From assembly GCF_000425045.1 (NCBI RefSeq), contig NZ_AULA01000011.1:1-60245 (forward strand): DNA of 60,245 nt, read 5' to 3'. The notes beneath the pieces were generated by a model, which was not told the DNA's origin, searched no databases, and worked only from the letters and a program-made list of their open reading frames with translations. This DNA comes from Acidaminococcus intestini DSM 21505 (GTDB lineage Bacteria; Bacillota; Negativicutes; Acidaminococcales; Acidaminococcaceae). The translations under genes were made by a program, and so were the position numbers. Of this stretch, positions 42,425-51,422 are shown piece after piece; position 1 is the first letter of the stretch, and each line of letters opens with the position of its first letter.

Positions 42425-43384
42425 ATGCTGAAAAAGGTTCCCTTTTTACTGATGCTAAGCGCTTCCTTGATTGCTTTTTCAGCGCCTCTTCCTTGCGTCA
42501 GAGCAAAGGAGGCCCCTAAAAGCGTGCCCCTTGAGGCGCCTTTTTCCTACGAAGGCGCGCTGTGGCGTCTTGACGCAGAAAATGCACCTGGACTTCCGCG
42601 CAATTATAGGACCTGTGATGATGCTTATCGGGCAATCCCTCCTCGCTACGCAAAGGAAGCTTCTTCCCGTATTCCCAGCTGCAAAGGACTGTCTGAGCTT
42701 CATATCTCAGGATCCAGCCAGTACTCTGAAAAAGGACTCGATGCAATCCTTGCAGATCTTCGAAATAGAACCCAAGGACCTATTGTCCTTGTTGACCTGC
42801 GACAGGAGAGCCATGGCTTTGTGAATGGAATGCCCGTAAGCTGGTATGGGAAACGGAATTGGGCCAACAGGGAAAAGGGACACTTTGCTGTACTTGCTGA
42901 TGAAGCGCAGCGTATCCACGCCCTTCAGGGACAGGACGTGACCCTTGTGCGTCTCAAAACGGATAAAAGGTCTGCTTCAACCATGACCGTGGAGGCGGGT
43001 CAGGTGCTTACGGAAGCAGAACTTGCTGCTCAAAAAGGGGTGATGTATGTCCGCTTTACAGCAACAGACCATCTGTGGCCTGATGCAGGGGAAATTGAGC
43101 GGTTCCGCCGTTTCGTAAAGACTTTGCCTAAGGACGCCTGGCTTCATTTTCACTGTGTTGCCGGTGAGGGACGAACAACGGCCTTCATGACCATGTATGA
43201 TATGCTGAAAAATCCCGATGTCCCCTATGAGGATATTGTCCTGCGCCAGCTGCGGATTGGCGGCGTCTATACGCCTTTTCTCGGAAAGGGCCTTTCAACG
43301 TGGAAAAAGCCCTATTACAGGGCAAAGAAGAGGGGGCTTGAAGCGTTTTATCGAAAGCTTCATAAGACGCAGGTAACCGATTGA
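42425..43384 (+). CDS. Protein-tyrosine-phosphatase-like phytase, exported
   Basis: 319-residue phosphatase with a signal peptide (hydrophobic core LLMLSASLIAFS, likely cleavage after VRA). The catalytic P-loop is HCVAGEGRTT (C244, R250), matching the HCxxGxxRT motif of cysteine phytases known from Selenomonas and Megasphaera. The general-acid aspartate is probably D220 in ATDHLWPDAGEI. Such enzymes remove phosphates stepwise from myo-inositol hexakisphosphate outside the cytoplasm. Some relatives act on other inositol phosphates, so the substrate is inferred. TAGGAGG precedes ATG 42425; the frame reaches back into the tRNA, which is not coding. A single-gene unit with a terminator behind it. 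Confidence 0.88.
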   Translation: MLKKVPFLLMLSASLIAFSAPLPCVRAKEAPKSVPLEAPFSYEGALWRLDAENAPGLPRNYRTCDDAYRAIPPRYAKEASSRIPSCKGLSELHISGSSQYSEKGLDAILADLRNRTQGPIVLVDLRQESHGFVNGMPVSWYGKRNWANREKGHFAVLADEAQRIHALQGQDVTLVRLKTDKRSASTMTVEAGQVLTEAELAAQKGVMYVRFTATDHLWPDAGEIERFRRFVKTLPKDAWLHFHCVAGEGRTTAFMTMYDMLKNPDVPYEDIVLRQLRIGGVYTPFLGKGLSTWKKPYYRAKKRGLEAFYRKLHKTQVTD

Positions 43385-43444
43385 GATATTTCATAATCCA
43401 GAGGGGAGGGACGCTGGACTGCATGAACCGCGTACTCCCCTAGG

Positions 43445-43479
43445 AAGGGTTTCCTTTTACGCAGGAAACCCTTTTTTGT
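43445..43479 (+). terminator. Terminator behind the phytase gene
   Basis: AGGGTTTCC pairs with GGAAACCCT over an eight-base loop and is followed by six T residues. Confidence 0.9.
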
Positions 43480-43595
43480 CGCTCTATGGACGCCCTTACC
43501 CTATGATATAATCGTGGTGAAAGATTATTTTATCAATTGTTTGCTGAATTTTTCGACGAAACAGGACTTTCCTGAAAAAAGGAGGAACCAGAATC

Positions 43596-44945
43596 ATGAC
43601 ACCGGACGAAAAAGCGCACTATTATGGGCGCATGGAAAAAAACTTTCCCCAGTTTCTAAAGGCTATGGAGCGGCTTGTGGCGGTCCCGAGCTATCTTAAG
43701 GAAGACGATGACTATCCCCATGTGCCGGCCATCAAGAAGGTTCTTGATGAAACCATGGCCCTTATGAAGGACCTGGGGTATCGTACGTATGCCGATCCAG
43801 ACGGTTACTATGGATGGGCGGAAATTGGTGAAGGCGATACCCTGATCGGTGTTTTAGGGCATCTTGACGTGGTCCCGCCAGGGCTCATCGATGATTGGAA
43901 GAGTGATCCCTTTACAGTGAACTACCGCGACGGTAAGGCCTATGGCCGCGGCGTTCAGGATGATAAAGGCCCAACCTTGACTGCTGTCTATGCCGTTAAA
44001 GCTCTTCTTGACGAAGGATTTACCCCCAATTACCGTCTGCGCTTTATTTTTGGCACCGATGAAGAAAACCTCTGGCGCGGCATCAAGGTCTATATGGAAA
44101 AAGAGGAAAAACCGGATTTTGGTTTTACGCCTGATTCCATTTTCCCCCTTATCCATGCTGAAAAAGGGGTCCTTGAATATACGCTCCATGCGTCGAACGA
44201 AAGTGGTCTCACCTTTAAGGCCGGTGATGCCTATAACGTCGTTCCCAGCTATGTCAAGGCTCCTAAATCGCAGGCCCTCATAGAGGCTCTGAAGAATCTT
44301 CATTATGAATACCGCGATGAAGGGGAGACCGTGGGCATTCTTGGTAAAGGGATGCATGCCCAGTTTGCTGAAAAGGGTGTCAATGCCATCCATCGCTATC
44401 TGCTTGCCCTTGAGGCCATGGGATACCCGACGAAGGCGGCCCGTTTTGTGAAGGATAATCTGGAGGGGCATCTTTTTGCAGAACCTATTTTTGGTGATGT
44501 CAAGGATGACGCATCCGGTGAGCTCAAATTCAACCTCGGTAAGATTGAACTTACGGAAAAAGAAGAAATCCTGTCCATCGATATGCGCCTTCCCGTGACC
44601 TATCCAAAGGAAAAGGCGGTTGAAGCCATTACGCAAAAAGCGGCTGAATACGGCTTTACCTATCATGAATTTGACTGGTTGAAACCGGTCTATCTGCCCC
44701 TTGATTCGCCTATCATCAAAAAGCTCATGGATAGCTATGTTGAAGCGACGGGTGATACGGAGCATAAACCCCTTTCCAGCGGCGGCGCCACCTATGCCCG
44801 TGCCATGGATAACTGTGTGGCCTACGGCATCATCCTTCCCGGCGTTGAAAAAAGTGAACACATGCCAAATGAAAATATGGTTGTTGATGATTATAAAACG
44901 GCGATGAAAATCTACATCCACACTTTTGTGAATTTCAACCGCTGA
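43596..44945 (+). CDS. pepV: M20 dipeptidase (PepV/Sapep type)
   Basis: 449-residue zinc dipeptidase of the PepV family, which cleaves a wide range of dipeptides in the cytoplasm. Motifs: GHLDVVPPG (first metal histidine and the aspartate), GRGVQDDKGP (bridging aspartate), GTDEENLWRG (catalytic and metal glutamates) and the C-terminal SEHMPNENM histidine. AAAGGAGG precedes ATG 43596. A membrane carrier of the YfcC type follows after 48 bases, so uptake and hydrolysis of dipeptides or use of the released amino acids may be linked. Confidence 0.92.
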   Translation: MTPDEKAHYYGRMEKNFPQFLKAMERLVAVPSYLKEDDDYPHVPAIKKVLDETMALMKDLGYRTYADPDGYYGWAEIGEGDTLIGVLGHLDVVPPGLIDDWKSDPFTVNYRDGKAYGRGVQDDKGPTLTAVYAVKALLDEGFTPNYRLRFIFGTDEENLWRGIKVYMEKEEKPDFGFTPDSIFPLIHAEKGVLEYTLHASNESGLTFKAGDAYNVVPSYVKAPKSQALIEALKNLHYEYRDEGETVGILGKGMHAQFAEKGVNAIHRYLLALEAMGYPTKAARFVKDNLEGHLFAEPIFGDVKDDASGELKFNLGKIELTEKEEILSIDMRLPVTYPKEKAVEAITQKAAEYGFTYHEFDWLKPVYLPLDSPIIKKLMDSYVEATGDTEHKPLSSGGATYARAMDNCVAYGIILPGVEKSEHMPNENMVVDDYKTAMKIYIHTFVNFNR

Positions 44946-44993
44946 TGCCTCCTCTTGCTTCCTGTTTCCGTACAAATAGAAAGAAGGGTCCTT

Positions 44994-46553
44994 ATGTCAG
45001 ACGTACAAGCAAAGAAAAAGAAACAAATGCTGAGCTCTTATTCCATTGTATTTTTAGTCCTGATCGTTGTCGCTATCCTGACTTGGTTTGTCCCTCAATC
45101 CGTTGTCATTAAAAATAACGGGACAAAGGAAATCATTTACAACGCCATTATGGTCGAAGGCAAAGTCGTGACCGGACAGGGCCTGCAGCCCATGGGCCTG
45201 TGGGACATCCTCATGGCGCCGATCCGGGGCTTTGTCAAGGCCGCTCCTGTTGGCTTTGCCATCCTTATGGCTGGAAGCTTCCTGCACCTCATGAACCATG
45301 TCGGAGCCATGAATTCGGCCATTGGCTGGCTCCTCAAACGGTTTACGGGAAAGGCCCTGATCATCGTTCTCATGTTTGTTTCTGCCTTATTTGGCGCGGT
45401 CTATGGACTGTGGGAAGAAATCCCGGCTTATTCCATGGTCGTCGTTCCCCTTTTTGTACTTGCCGGGTATGACGTCATTACTGGGATCGGTGTCCTTTTT
45501 GTCGGGGCTACGGCGGGCAATATGGCAAGTATTGTCAACCCCTTTTCCTTGGGGGCTGCCGTAGGGGCCATTGGAACCGATGGACTGTCCATGGGCAGCG
45601 GCATGCTGCTGCGTATTGTCATTTTCTTCGTCCTTTATGTTGTGGGGCTCGTCTATATGCTCCACTATGCCGACACGGTCAAAAGGGATCCAACAAGATC
45701 CATCGTCCACGGTCTTGATATCAAGACCCTTGTTGATGAAGATCACAAAATGGAAGAATTTACGAGCCGCAAAGCTTGGTCCATCACCCTGCTGGTGGTC
45801 ATTATCCTGGCCCTTGTCTGCGGGTACATGCCTTGGGACGCCATCAAGTTTGCTGACGGCAGCACCATGAAGGACGTGGTGAATCTGCCTTTCCGCAGCT
45901 TGGCCAAGGTCCCTATCCTGGGTGAACTGTTTGGCGCGGGTCATTATACGGAATTTGGCGATTGGTACTTTGATGAATTTGCCTTTGTCTTCCTTGTTGG
46001 TGCCTTGCTCTTGGGGCCCATCAACAAGATTCCTGAACCGGAATTTGTTCGCGAATTTGTTGCCGGTGCCCGTGAAATGCTGGGCGTTGTTCTCGTCCTC
46101 ACCGTGGCAAACGGGATTTCTGTCATCATGGGCAGCAAAACGGCCGGTATGAGCGTAACGTTCGTGTACTGGATCCAGAATGCCCTTCAAGGTGTTCCCG
46201 GCTGGGCTTTTGCCATTGCAGCCGCCCTTGCTTATGTGGGCATTGGGTTCTTTATGCAGTCGACAAGCGGTGTTGCCGGCATTACTATGCCGATTCTTGG
46301 GGCCGTAGCCTATGCACTTTTCCAAAGTGCTCCCATTGGTTCCATTGGTGGCCAGGTCATGCTGATTGCTGCTTTTACGATTGGTCTTAACTTTACGAGT
46401 GCAATCTATCCCAGTGCGACCAATATGGGGACCCTTGAAATCTATCAGATTCCCTATGATCGGTATCTGTCCTTTATGCTGAAAATTGATATGGTTATGC
46501 TTATTGTCGGTATCGCGATTGTGTCCGTGGCACCGATGCTGGGCATCTTGTAA
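44994..46553 (+). CDS. YfcC-family membrane carrier
   Basis: 519-residue integral membrane protein with about 12 helices of the YfcC/DcuC-like carrier family, whose members move C4-dicarboxylates, arginine/ornithine or small peptides. Family blocks include FGAVYGLWEEIPAYSMVVVPLFV, ATAGNMASIVNPFSLG and FMQSTSGVAGITMPILG. The substrate cannot be assigned. Location behind pepV suggests an amino acid or peptide. AGAAGGG lies before ATG 44994; the 13 codons before it in the frame overlap the PepV tail region and are not conserved. Confidence 0.85.
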   Translation: MSDVQAKKKKQMLSSYSIVFLVLIVVAILTWFVPQSVVIKNNGTKEIIYNAIMVEGKVVTGQGLQPMGLWDILMAPIRGFVKAAPVGFAILMAGSFLHLMNHVGAMNSAIGWLLKRFTGKALIIVLMFVSALFGAVYGLWEEIPAYSMVVVPLFVLAGYDVITGIGVLFVGATAGNMASIVNPFSLGAAVGAIGTDGLSMGSGMLLRIVIFFVLYVVGLVYMLHYADTVKRDPTRSIVHGLDIKTLVDEDHKMEEFTSRKAWSITLLVVIILALVCGYMPWDAIKFADGSTMKDVVNLPFRSLAKVPILGELFGAGHYTEFGDWYFDEFAFVFLVGALLLGPINKIPEPEFVREFVAGAREMLGVVLVLTVANGISVIMGSKTAGMSVTFVYWIQNALQGVPGWAFAIAAALAYVGIGFFMQSTSGVAGITMPILGAVAYALFQSAPIGSIGGQVMLIAAFTIGLNFTSAIYPSATNMGTLEIYQIPYDRYLSFMLKIDMVMLIVGIAIVSVAPMLGIL

Positions 46554-46559
46554 GTCATT

Positions 46560-46640
46560 TTTTGGCGCTGCGGAAGCTGCGCCGCAATTAGGTGAAGGTG
46601 AGCCCCTTGCTCTTTGGGAAAAGTGGGGCTCATTTTTTTA
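46560..46640 (+). repeat. Mosaic repeat, minimal copy 8, acting as terminator
   Basis: Only the head is present. GGCGC-tgcggaagct-GCGCC sits seven or more bases behind the YfcC stop codon, with a short linker (CAATTAGGTGAAGGT) and the second hairpin GAGCCCC.../...GGGGCTC. Here the second hairpin is followed by seven T residues, making a standard rho-independent terminator (46600-46638). This copy shows what the head module may have started as. Confidence 0.75.
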
Positions 46641-46776
46641 TGAAACGAAAGAGGGAAATTTTTGCGATTTTCCCATCAATTATGGCCCATCACTTTTATT
46701 CTTGTGACAGATAGGGTATACTTTTATCTATCGCATATTTTTTTAGAGAGAAAAGAAAATCGAGGGGGACTTTCTC

Positions 46777-47145
46777 ATGAACATCGTTATGGAACTTGCG
46801 CTGATTTTCGGCGTTTGTCTCGTTGGGGTCATAGTGGCATCCATCATGCCCTTTGCCGTCCCATACAGCGTCATCAGTCTGCTCATCCTGATGACCTTGC
46901 TGTATCAAAAGGCCATCAAGCCCTATCAGATTGAAAAAGCAAGCCGCTTTTTCATCGAAAATATGGGCATCTTTTTTGTACCGGCCGTCGTGGGCACGAT
47001 GGAATACGTGGAGACGCTGAAAAACTATCTGCTGCCCTTTTTGGTCATTACGCTTGTGACAACGCCGCTGATTTATTTTGTGACGGGGTGGACTGTTCAG
47101 CTGATGCTGCGCCATAGGGAAAAGAAGGGAGTTCGTCATGCTTGA
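46777..47145 (+). CDS. lrgA: LrgA/CidA-family holin-like protein
   Basis: 122-residue membrane protein with four helices, typical of LrgA/CidA. Such proteins are related to holins and influence murein hydrolase export, autolysis or, in some bacteria, pyruvate uptake together with LrgB. Seen is the VPYSVISLLILMTLL segment and the ENMGIFFVPAVVG block. Starts with GAGGGGG before ATG 46777. Its 3' end overlaps lrgB by eight bases, so the two are translated together. Confidence 0.88.
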   Translation: MNIVMELALIFGVCLVGVIVASIMPFAVPYSVISLLILMTLLYQKAIKPYQIEKASRFFIENMGIFFVPAVVGTMEYVETLKNYLLPFLVITLVTTPLIYFVTGWTVQLMLRHREKKGVRHA

Positions 47146-47821
47146 AAACGTGACAGCCACGCCTTTTCTTGGCCTTTTCCTCATCCTTGTCTGTTGGATC
47201 ATTGGTGTCAAACTGCAGAAAAAGACAGGGTGGCTCGTCTGCAATCCTGTGCTGACGTCTTCCTGTATGATTGTCCTTATTCTCATGGCAACCGGCATCC
47301 CTTTGGATCATTTCCGTACCGGTGGCTCGCTTATTTCCATGCTCCTAGGTCCTGCCACGGCTGTGCTTGCTCTTACGATCTATCGGCAGAAAGCTATTTT
47401 GCATGAACATTTCCTGCCCATCCTCATCGGCTGCGCCTTTGGCAGTCTTGTCAGCATTGCCGCGGCCGTTGCCCTTTGCCATCTTTTTGGGACCAACTCC
47501 ATTTTTTCGGCGTCCATGCTCCCTAAGAGCGTTACGACAGCCATTGCGCTGGGTATTTCCGAAAGCGGGGGCGGGATTCCCGGCATTACGGCAGCTGCTG
47601 TTGTCATTACGGGGATAGAAGGGGCCGTTCTGGCTCCCTTTCTGGCCAAACATTTCAAGATTACAGATCCCGTTGCTGAAGGCGTTGCCATCGGGGCCTG
47701 CAGCCATGCCATTGGCACGATGAAGGCCTTGGAAATTGGTAAGATCCAAGGGGCTATGAGCTCCATCTCACTTTGTGTCTGCGGGATTGTTACGACGGCG
47801 CTGGCGGTTGTGTTTATGTAA
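47138..47821 (+). CDS. lrgB: LrgB-family membrane protein
   Basis: 227-residue membrane protein with about seven helices, partner of LrgA. Conserved blocks are LGPATAVLALTIYRQ, MLPKSVTTAIALGISESGGG, IPGITAAAVVITGIEGA and GVAIGACSHAIGT. In Firmicutes the LrgAB pair affects cell lysis and in some species carries pyruvate. Both roles would suit a pyruvate-producing fermenter, but neither can be assigned here. A repeat begins eight bases behind the stop codon. Confidence 0.9.
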   Translation: MLENVTATPFLGLFLILVCWIIGVKLQKKTGWLVCNPVLTSSCMIVLILMATGIPLDHFRTGGSLISMLLGPATAVLALTIYRQKAILHEHFLPILIGCAFGSLVSIAAAVALCHLFGTNSIFSASMLPKSVTTAIALGISESGGGIPGITAAAVVITGIEGAVLAPFLAKHFKITDPVAEGVAIGACSHAIGTMKALEIGKIQGAMSSISLCVCGIVTTALAVVFM

Positions 47822-47828
47822 ATATGGA

Positions 47829-48740
47829 ATCGGCCCCAAAATTGGGCCGATTCTTCAAAATGACGTGCCTCCATTGCTCAACCTCTTATTTTAAGGTAGC
47901 AATGGAGGCATGTCGATTCGTACGACGTTTCGTTACTGATTGGGGAATCGCTTACGCCTGGGGGCTTCCTTTCCTACCCATGTGTCGTCACTTCCAGCGC
48001 CCAGCTTATCAAAGCGGAAGCTTTTTGCAATTTTCAGTCCATATGGGCCCATCTACTTTGTCGCTCGCGCACCCAACCTCCTAGACGTACCGGCCTCTGG
48101 CCGCAAAGAAACTCACGCGTCGCCGATTTATTTTTGGTGGCGCCGCTTCGGAGAACCTTCGCGCAACAGCTCCCGCGTCGCTGCGCTAGCGGATTGCTGG
48201 CGTTTCAGGTCTGTCGTCGTCGGTGGAAGCGGGGACTCCTCGTATCTGAACCCATCTGAACCGAATTTGCAAAAAGCAAATGGAAGAAAATACCGGAAGG
48301 GAAAAGATTATAAGGCAAATAACACGGAGGCAAAGATTGTAAGGAAAAAACATAAAAGAAGCCCAAAACCGGACGTAGAGGCAGGTTCGGTTTTGGGCTC
48401 TAACTTTTATTTGATTGTTGTGAGAGGCTGGTTTCTTTGAAATCGGGGGGCCGAAACCAGAAATTTTCCATAAGCATTGATCAACATAATTTCCCGGCTT
48501 TGGTGATGGATGAGAAGCTATGCGCCATATCCTTGCAAGCGGCAGTGAGGACCATTTGCCCGGGTCCCAAGCCCGCTTTGAAGCGAAAGCGGAAGGGCGC
48601 AGGGACATGTTTCCAGGCGAATCATTTCGGCCCCGTTCCCCCATGAGGGGCCGGTTTGGGTCCGTGCCTTTGAGGCTGTTCCCTCCCATTTTTGCCTGAC
48701 AGCTCCCGTCCTCATCCAATCAGCTCAATCCTTGGGCTGA
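47829..48740 (+). repeat. Mosaic intergenic repeat, copy 9 (full length, head at both ends)
   Basis: The clearest complete example, between the convergent lrgB and LysR genes. Left head: CGGCCC-caaaatt-GGGCCG. Second hairpin: GTGCCTCCATTGCT.../...AGCAATGGAGGCA. A conserved module of about 360 bases follows, then the GCCCAAAACC-type hairpin (48361-48398). The CATAAGCATTGATCAA block shared with 12410 comes next, then TTTGGTGATGGATGAG and the CCCCGTTCCCCCATGAGGGG hairpin. Right head, in minus orientation: TCAGC.../...GCTGA at 48720-48740, overlapping the last codons of the LysR gene. No gene is seen inside. Confidence 0.8.
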
Positions 48741-49664
48741 CTTATTTTTTCCCCCAATCTCCAAACTTGCAATATAACGCTCTAAAGCATTGATGTAGCT
48801 TGTGCCAAGGCGGCTCAGATGAATCTTTTTGTGGGTAATATAGCCAATATGGATGGTATCTTCCTCATCTAGGGGAACGGCAATGATGGATTCACCATTG
48901 AGGCGTTTATCAATGACGCCGCTGCAGACGGTATAGCCATCAAGACCAATCAGCAGGTTAAAGAGCGTAGCCCGGTCAGTGACGCGGATATTCTTTTTTC
49001 GTACGACGGTACTGAAAATCTCTTCCGAAAAATAAAAGGAGTTATGGTCCCCTTGAACGTAGGAAAGGTAGGGATATGGTTCCAGTTCTTCCATGGAGAC
49101 CTTATCTCGATCATGGAGGGGATGGGTATTGGAAATGAAGATGTGGGGGGATGTCGAAAAGAGCTCATGGAAGACGAGGTCGTGGGTCTTGAAGAGCTTT
49201 TCCAGGACGGAACGGTTGAAGTCGTTCATATAGAGGATGCCGATTTCACTTTTCATATCCGCCACATCACGGATGATTTCATAGGTCTGTGTTTCCTGAA
49301 GACTAAAATCGTAGGTGTCGCGGCCGTATTCCTTGATGAGGTCGACAAAGGCATTGACCGCAAAGGAGTAGTGCTGGGTCGAAACACGAAATTCCTGCTT
49401 GCCGCCGGCTTGGGTCTTATAGTGGGATTCAAGGAGTGCGGCTTGTTCCAGGACCTGACGGGCATAGCCTAAAAAGATTTCTCCATCATGGGAGAGAAGG
49501 ACCCCTTTGTTGGTCCGTTCAAAGATCTTGATGCCCATTTCATTTTCCAGTTCCTGTACGGTTTTCGTAAGGCTTGGCTGGGAGATGAAGAGGGCCTTGG
49601 CAGCGCCGCTCAAGGTACCTGCTTCGGCAATGGCGACGATATAGCGCAGCTGCTGGAGGGTCAT
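48720..49664 (-). CDS. LysR-family transcriptional regulator
   Basis: 314 residues with a typical LysR N-terminus (TLQQLRYIVAIAEAGTLSGAA, helix-turn-helix to about residue 60) and an effector-binding domain from about residue 90. The last seven codons and the TGA stop lie within a head hairpin of the repeat family (AGTCAGCCCAAGGATTGAGC, then TGA), so the C-terminus KSAQGLS was probably supplied by the repeat. It starts six bases behind the Ppx-type gene on the same strand and may be translated from the same transcript. Its targets are unknown. Confidence 0.87.
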   Translation of the reverse strand: MTLQQLRYIVAIAEAGTLSGAAKALFISQPSLTKTVQELENEMGIKIFERTNKGVLLSHDGEIFLGYARQVLEQAALLESHYKTQAGGKQEFRVSTQHYSFAVNAFVDLIKEYGRDTYDFSLQETQTYEIIRDVADMKSEIGILYMNDFNRSVLEKLFKTHDLVFHELFSTSPHIFISNTHPLHDRDKVSMEELEPYPYLSYVQGDHNSFYFSEEIFSTVVRKKNIRVTDRATLFNLLIGLDGYTVCSGVIDKRLNGESIIAVPLDEEDTIHIGYITHKKIHLSRLGTSYINALERYIASLEIGGKNKSAQGLS

Positions 49665-49670
49665 GACATC

Positions 49671-51221
49671 TTACTCCTTTCTGGTGCTGCCATTGGGAAG
49701 GAGTTTGACAACGACAGTGACTGGAGTCCCTAAGGTCTTGCGGATCCATTTCATCAGGGCGTTTAGCTGCTTCATTTCAATGAGGGGATCCTTGCGGGCA
49801 ATGAGAGTGAGCTGGGCCGCTTCATCTAGGTCGCGGGCCTCCACATCGAGGATATCTCCCATGTGGGGATGATCCAGGCTTTCGGCGATGGCCACAATAA
49901 CTGCTGCCCGCGTCAGGTCTTCAATATCCTTATCCGTGATCAGTTTCCGGTAAGGTTTGTTGCGCAGGTAGGAGCGGTTTACCCCGTGGTGCCATGCGGC
50001 AATGATGGAGGCAAAGACGATGTCCATATGGCTCATGCCAAAAAGTCGGGCATTTTCAATGATGTAGCCGCTGTGCCGTGTGTGGTTGTAGTAATTGATG
50101 GTAATCCCTGTATCGTGAAGCAGGGCCGCTGTTTCCACAAGGTCCCGCCAGCGTTTTTCCGGCAGCTTGTGAAAGCGCTTCCAGCCATCAAAGATTCGCA
50201 GGGCAAAGCGGGCCACAAGACGGGCATGTTCCTCATCTGGCACATATTGATGAATCATGTCGTTGCGGCTCGTTTCAAGGATGTTAGGCGTAATGAGGGG
50301 CATGTTTTCGTGCTGGTGCCGGTATTCGCAAAAGAGGCCTTCCCGGAGCCCACAGCCGGAGATGATGAGTTTTTTAGAATTGCATTTGTCTGCCAGGGCC
50401 TTGATGATGGAGCTGCCAGCGACGATGACGTCTGCCCGGTCGCTTGAAAGGCCGGGAATGCGCCGGCGCATCCCCGGCGGTGTCGAGAGGAGCCCTTTGT
50501 ACCAAATCGCAAAATCGGCTATATCAAATTGGAAGTTATGCAGCTTGGCCGTAAAGTACTTGATCCGCTTTTCTTCCACTTTCCCAATGGAACGGGCCGT
50601 ACCACCTACGCCGACAAGGGGCAGTCCGCAGCCAGTTAGCCAAGGCGTTTTTTTCATCTGTTCGGCAATGAGCTTCTGCATGGTCTTCATGTCTTCGCGG
50701 CCGCGCATAGAGCCCTGCCGGCTTTGCTTTGTCAGGTTGACGCAGCCAATGGGCAGACTGACGGAATCAATGAGCTTCCGTTTTCGGACGAGGATGACTT
50801 CTGTCGAACCGCCTCCTAGGTCAAAAATCACAGCATCTTCTACATTGATGGTATTGACGACGCCAACGTAACTCATAAAGGCTTCCGTCTTGCCCGAAAT
50901 GATATCCAGATCGACACCGGTTTTTTCCTTGACGGCCCGTGTCAGTTTCATGCCGTTTTTTGCGTTCCTGATGGCGGCTGTGGCTACCGCAACCATATCT
51001 GTTACGTGGAAGAAACGGCACATGGAAGCAAAGCCCCGGATGCAGTCGATGGTGCTCGTGAAGGCCTCTTCCGTCAGATATCCCTGGGGATCGGTCTTAA
51101 GCGCCAGACGCAAGGGATCTTTCTGGTTATAGACGAGGTGGCTCCCTTTTTGGCTTGAGATTTCCATGATGACAAGCCGTGCCGAGTTGGAACCCACGTC
51201 TATGATTCCGATTCGTTTCAT
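49671..51221 (-). CDS. ppx: Exopolyphosphatase (Ppx/GppA family) with HD domain
   Basis: 516-residue Ppx/GppA phosphatase that removes terminal phosphates from polyphosphate or converts pppGpp to ppGpp. The ASKHA-fold motifs are intact: IDVGSNSARLVI, VIFDLGGGSTEVILV and GVGGTARSI. A C-terminal HD domain has LLHDTGITINYYNHTRHS and AAWHHG. The gene is divergent from a degenerate paralogue and ppk1, which together make a polyphosphate locus. AGGAGAAACAAT lies before ATG 51221. Whether polyphosphate or pppGpp is the main substrate cannot be told from sequence. Confidence 0.88.
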   Translation of the reverse strand: MKRIGIIDVGSNSARLVIMEISSQKGSHLVYNQKDPLRLALKTDPQGYLTEEAFTSTIDCIRGFASMCRFFHVTDMVAVATAAIRNAKNGMKLTRAVKEKTGVDLDIISGKTEAFMSYVGVVNTINVEDAVIFDLGGGSTEVILVRKRKLIDSVSLPIGCVNLTKQSRQGSMRGREDMKTMQKLIAEQMKKTPWLTGCGLPLVGVGGTARSIGKVEEKRIKYFTAKLHNFQFDIADFAIWYKGLLSTPPGMRRRIPGLSSDRADVIVAGSSIIKALADKCNSKKLIISGCGLREGLFCEYRHQHENMPLITPNILETSRNDMIHQYVPDEEHARLVARFALRIFDGWKRFHKLPEKRWRDLVETAALLHDTGITINYYNHTRHSGYIIENARLFGMSHMDIVFASIIAAWHHGVNRSYLRNKPYRKLITDKDIEDLTRAAVIVAIAESLDHPHMGDILDVEARDLDEAAQLTLIARKDPLIEMKQLNALMKWIRKTLGTPVTVVVKLLPNGSTRKE

Positions 51222-51422
51222 ATTGTTTCTCCTATGGAAGTTTGTTTTTCTTTTCCTCTATACTAGCAGTACCCTGTAAAGAATCGGTAAATTATTCGAT
51301 GAAGGGAAGAAAACGTGCTACAATGAAAAGAAAATGATAGATTACTGTTAGTATAACACGATTTCCAGGCGGTGTGACAGGTTTTCCGCCGATACCCATA
51401 AGATTGAGACGGGAGGCATACT

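Noticed and set aside
43854-44975. 373-codon minus-strand frame opposite pepV
   Set aside because: Shadow of pepV, whose motifs are complete.
46560-46640. Ordinary terminator only
   Set aside because: The second hairpin does work as one, but the preceding variable-stem hairpin and linker match the repeat head, so it was listed as a minimal repeat copy.
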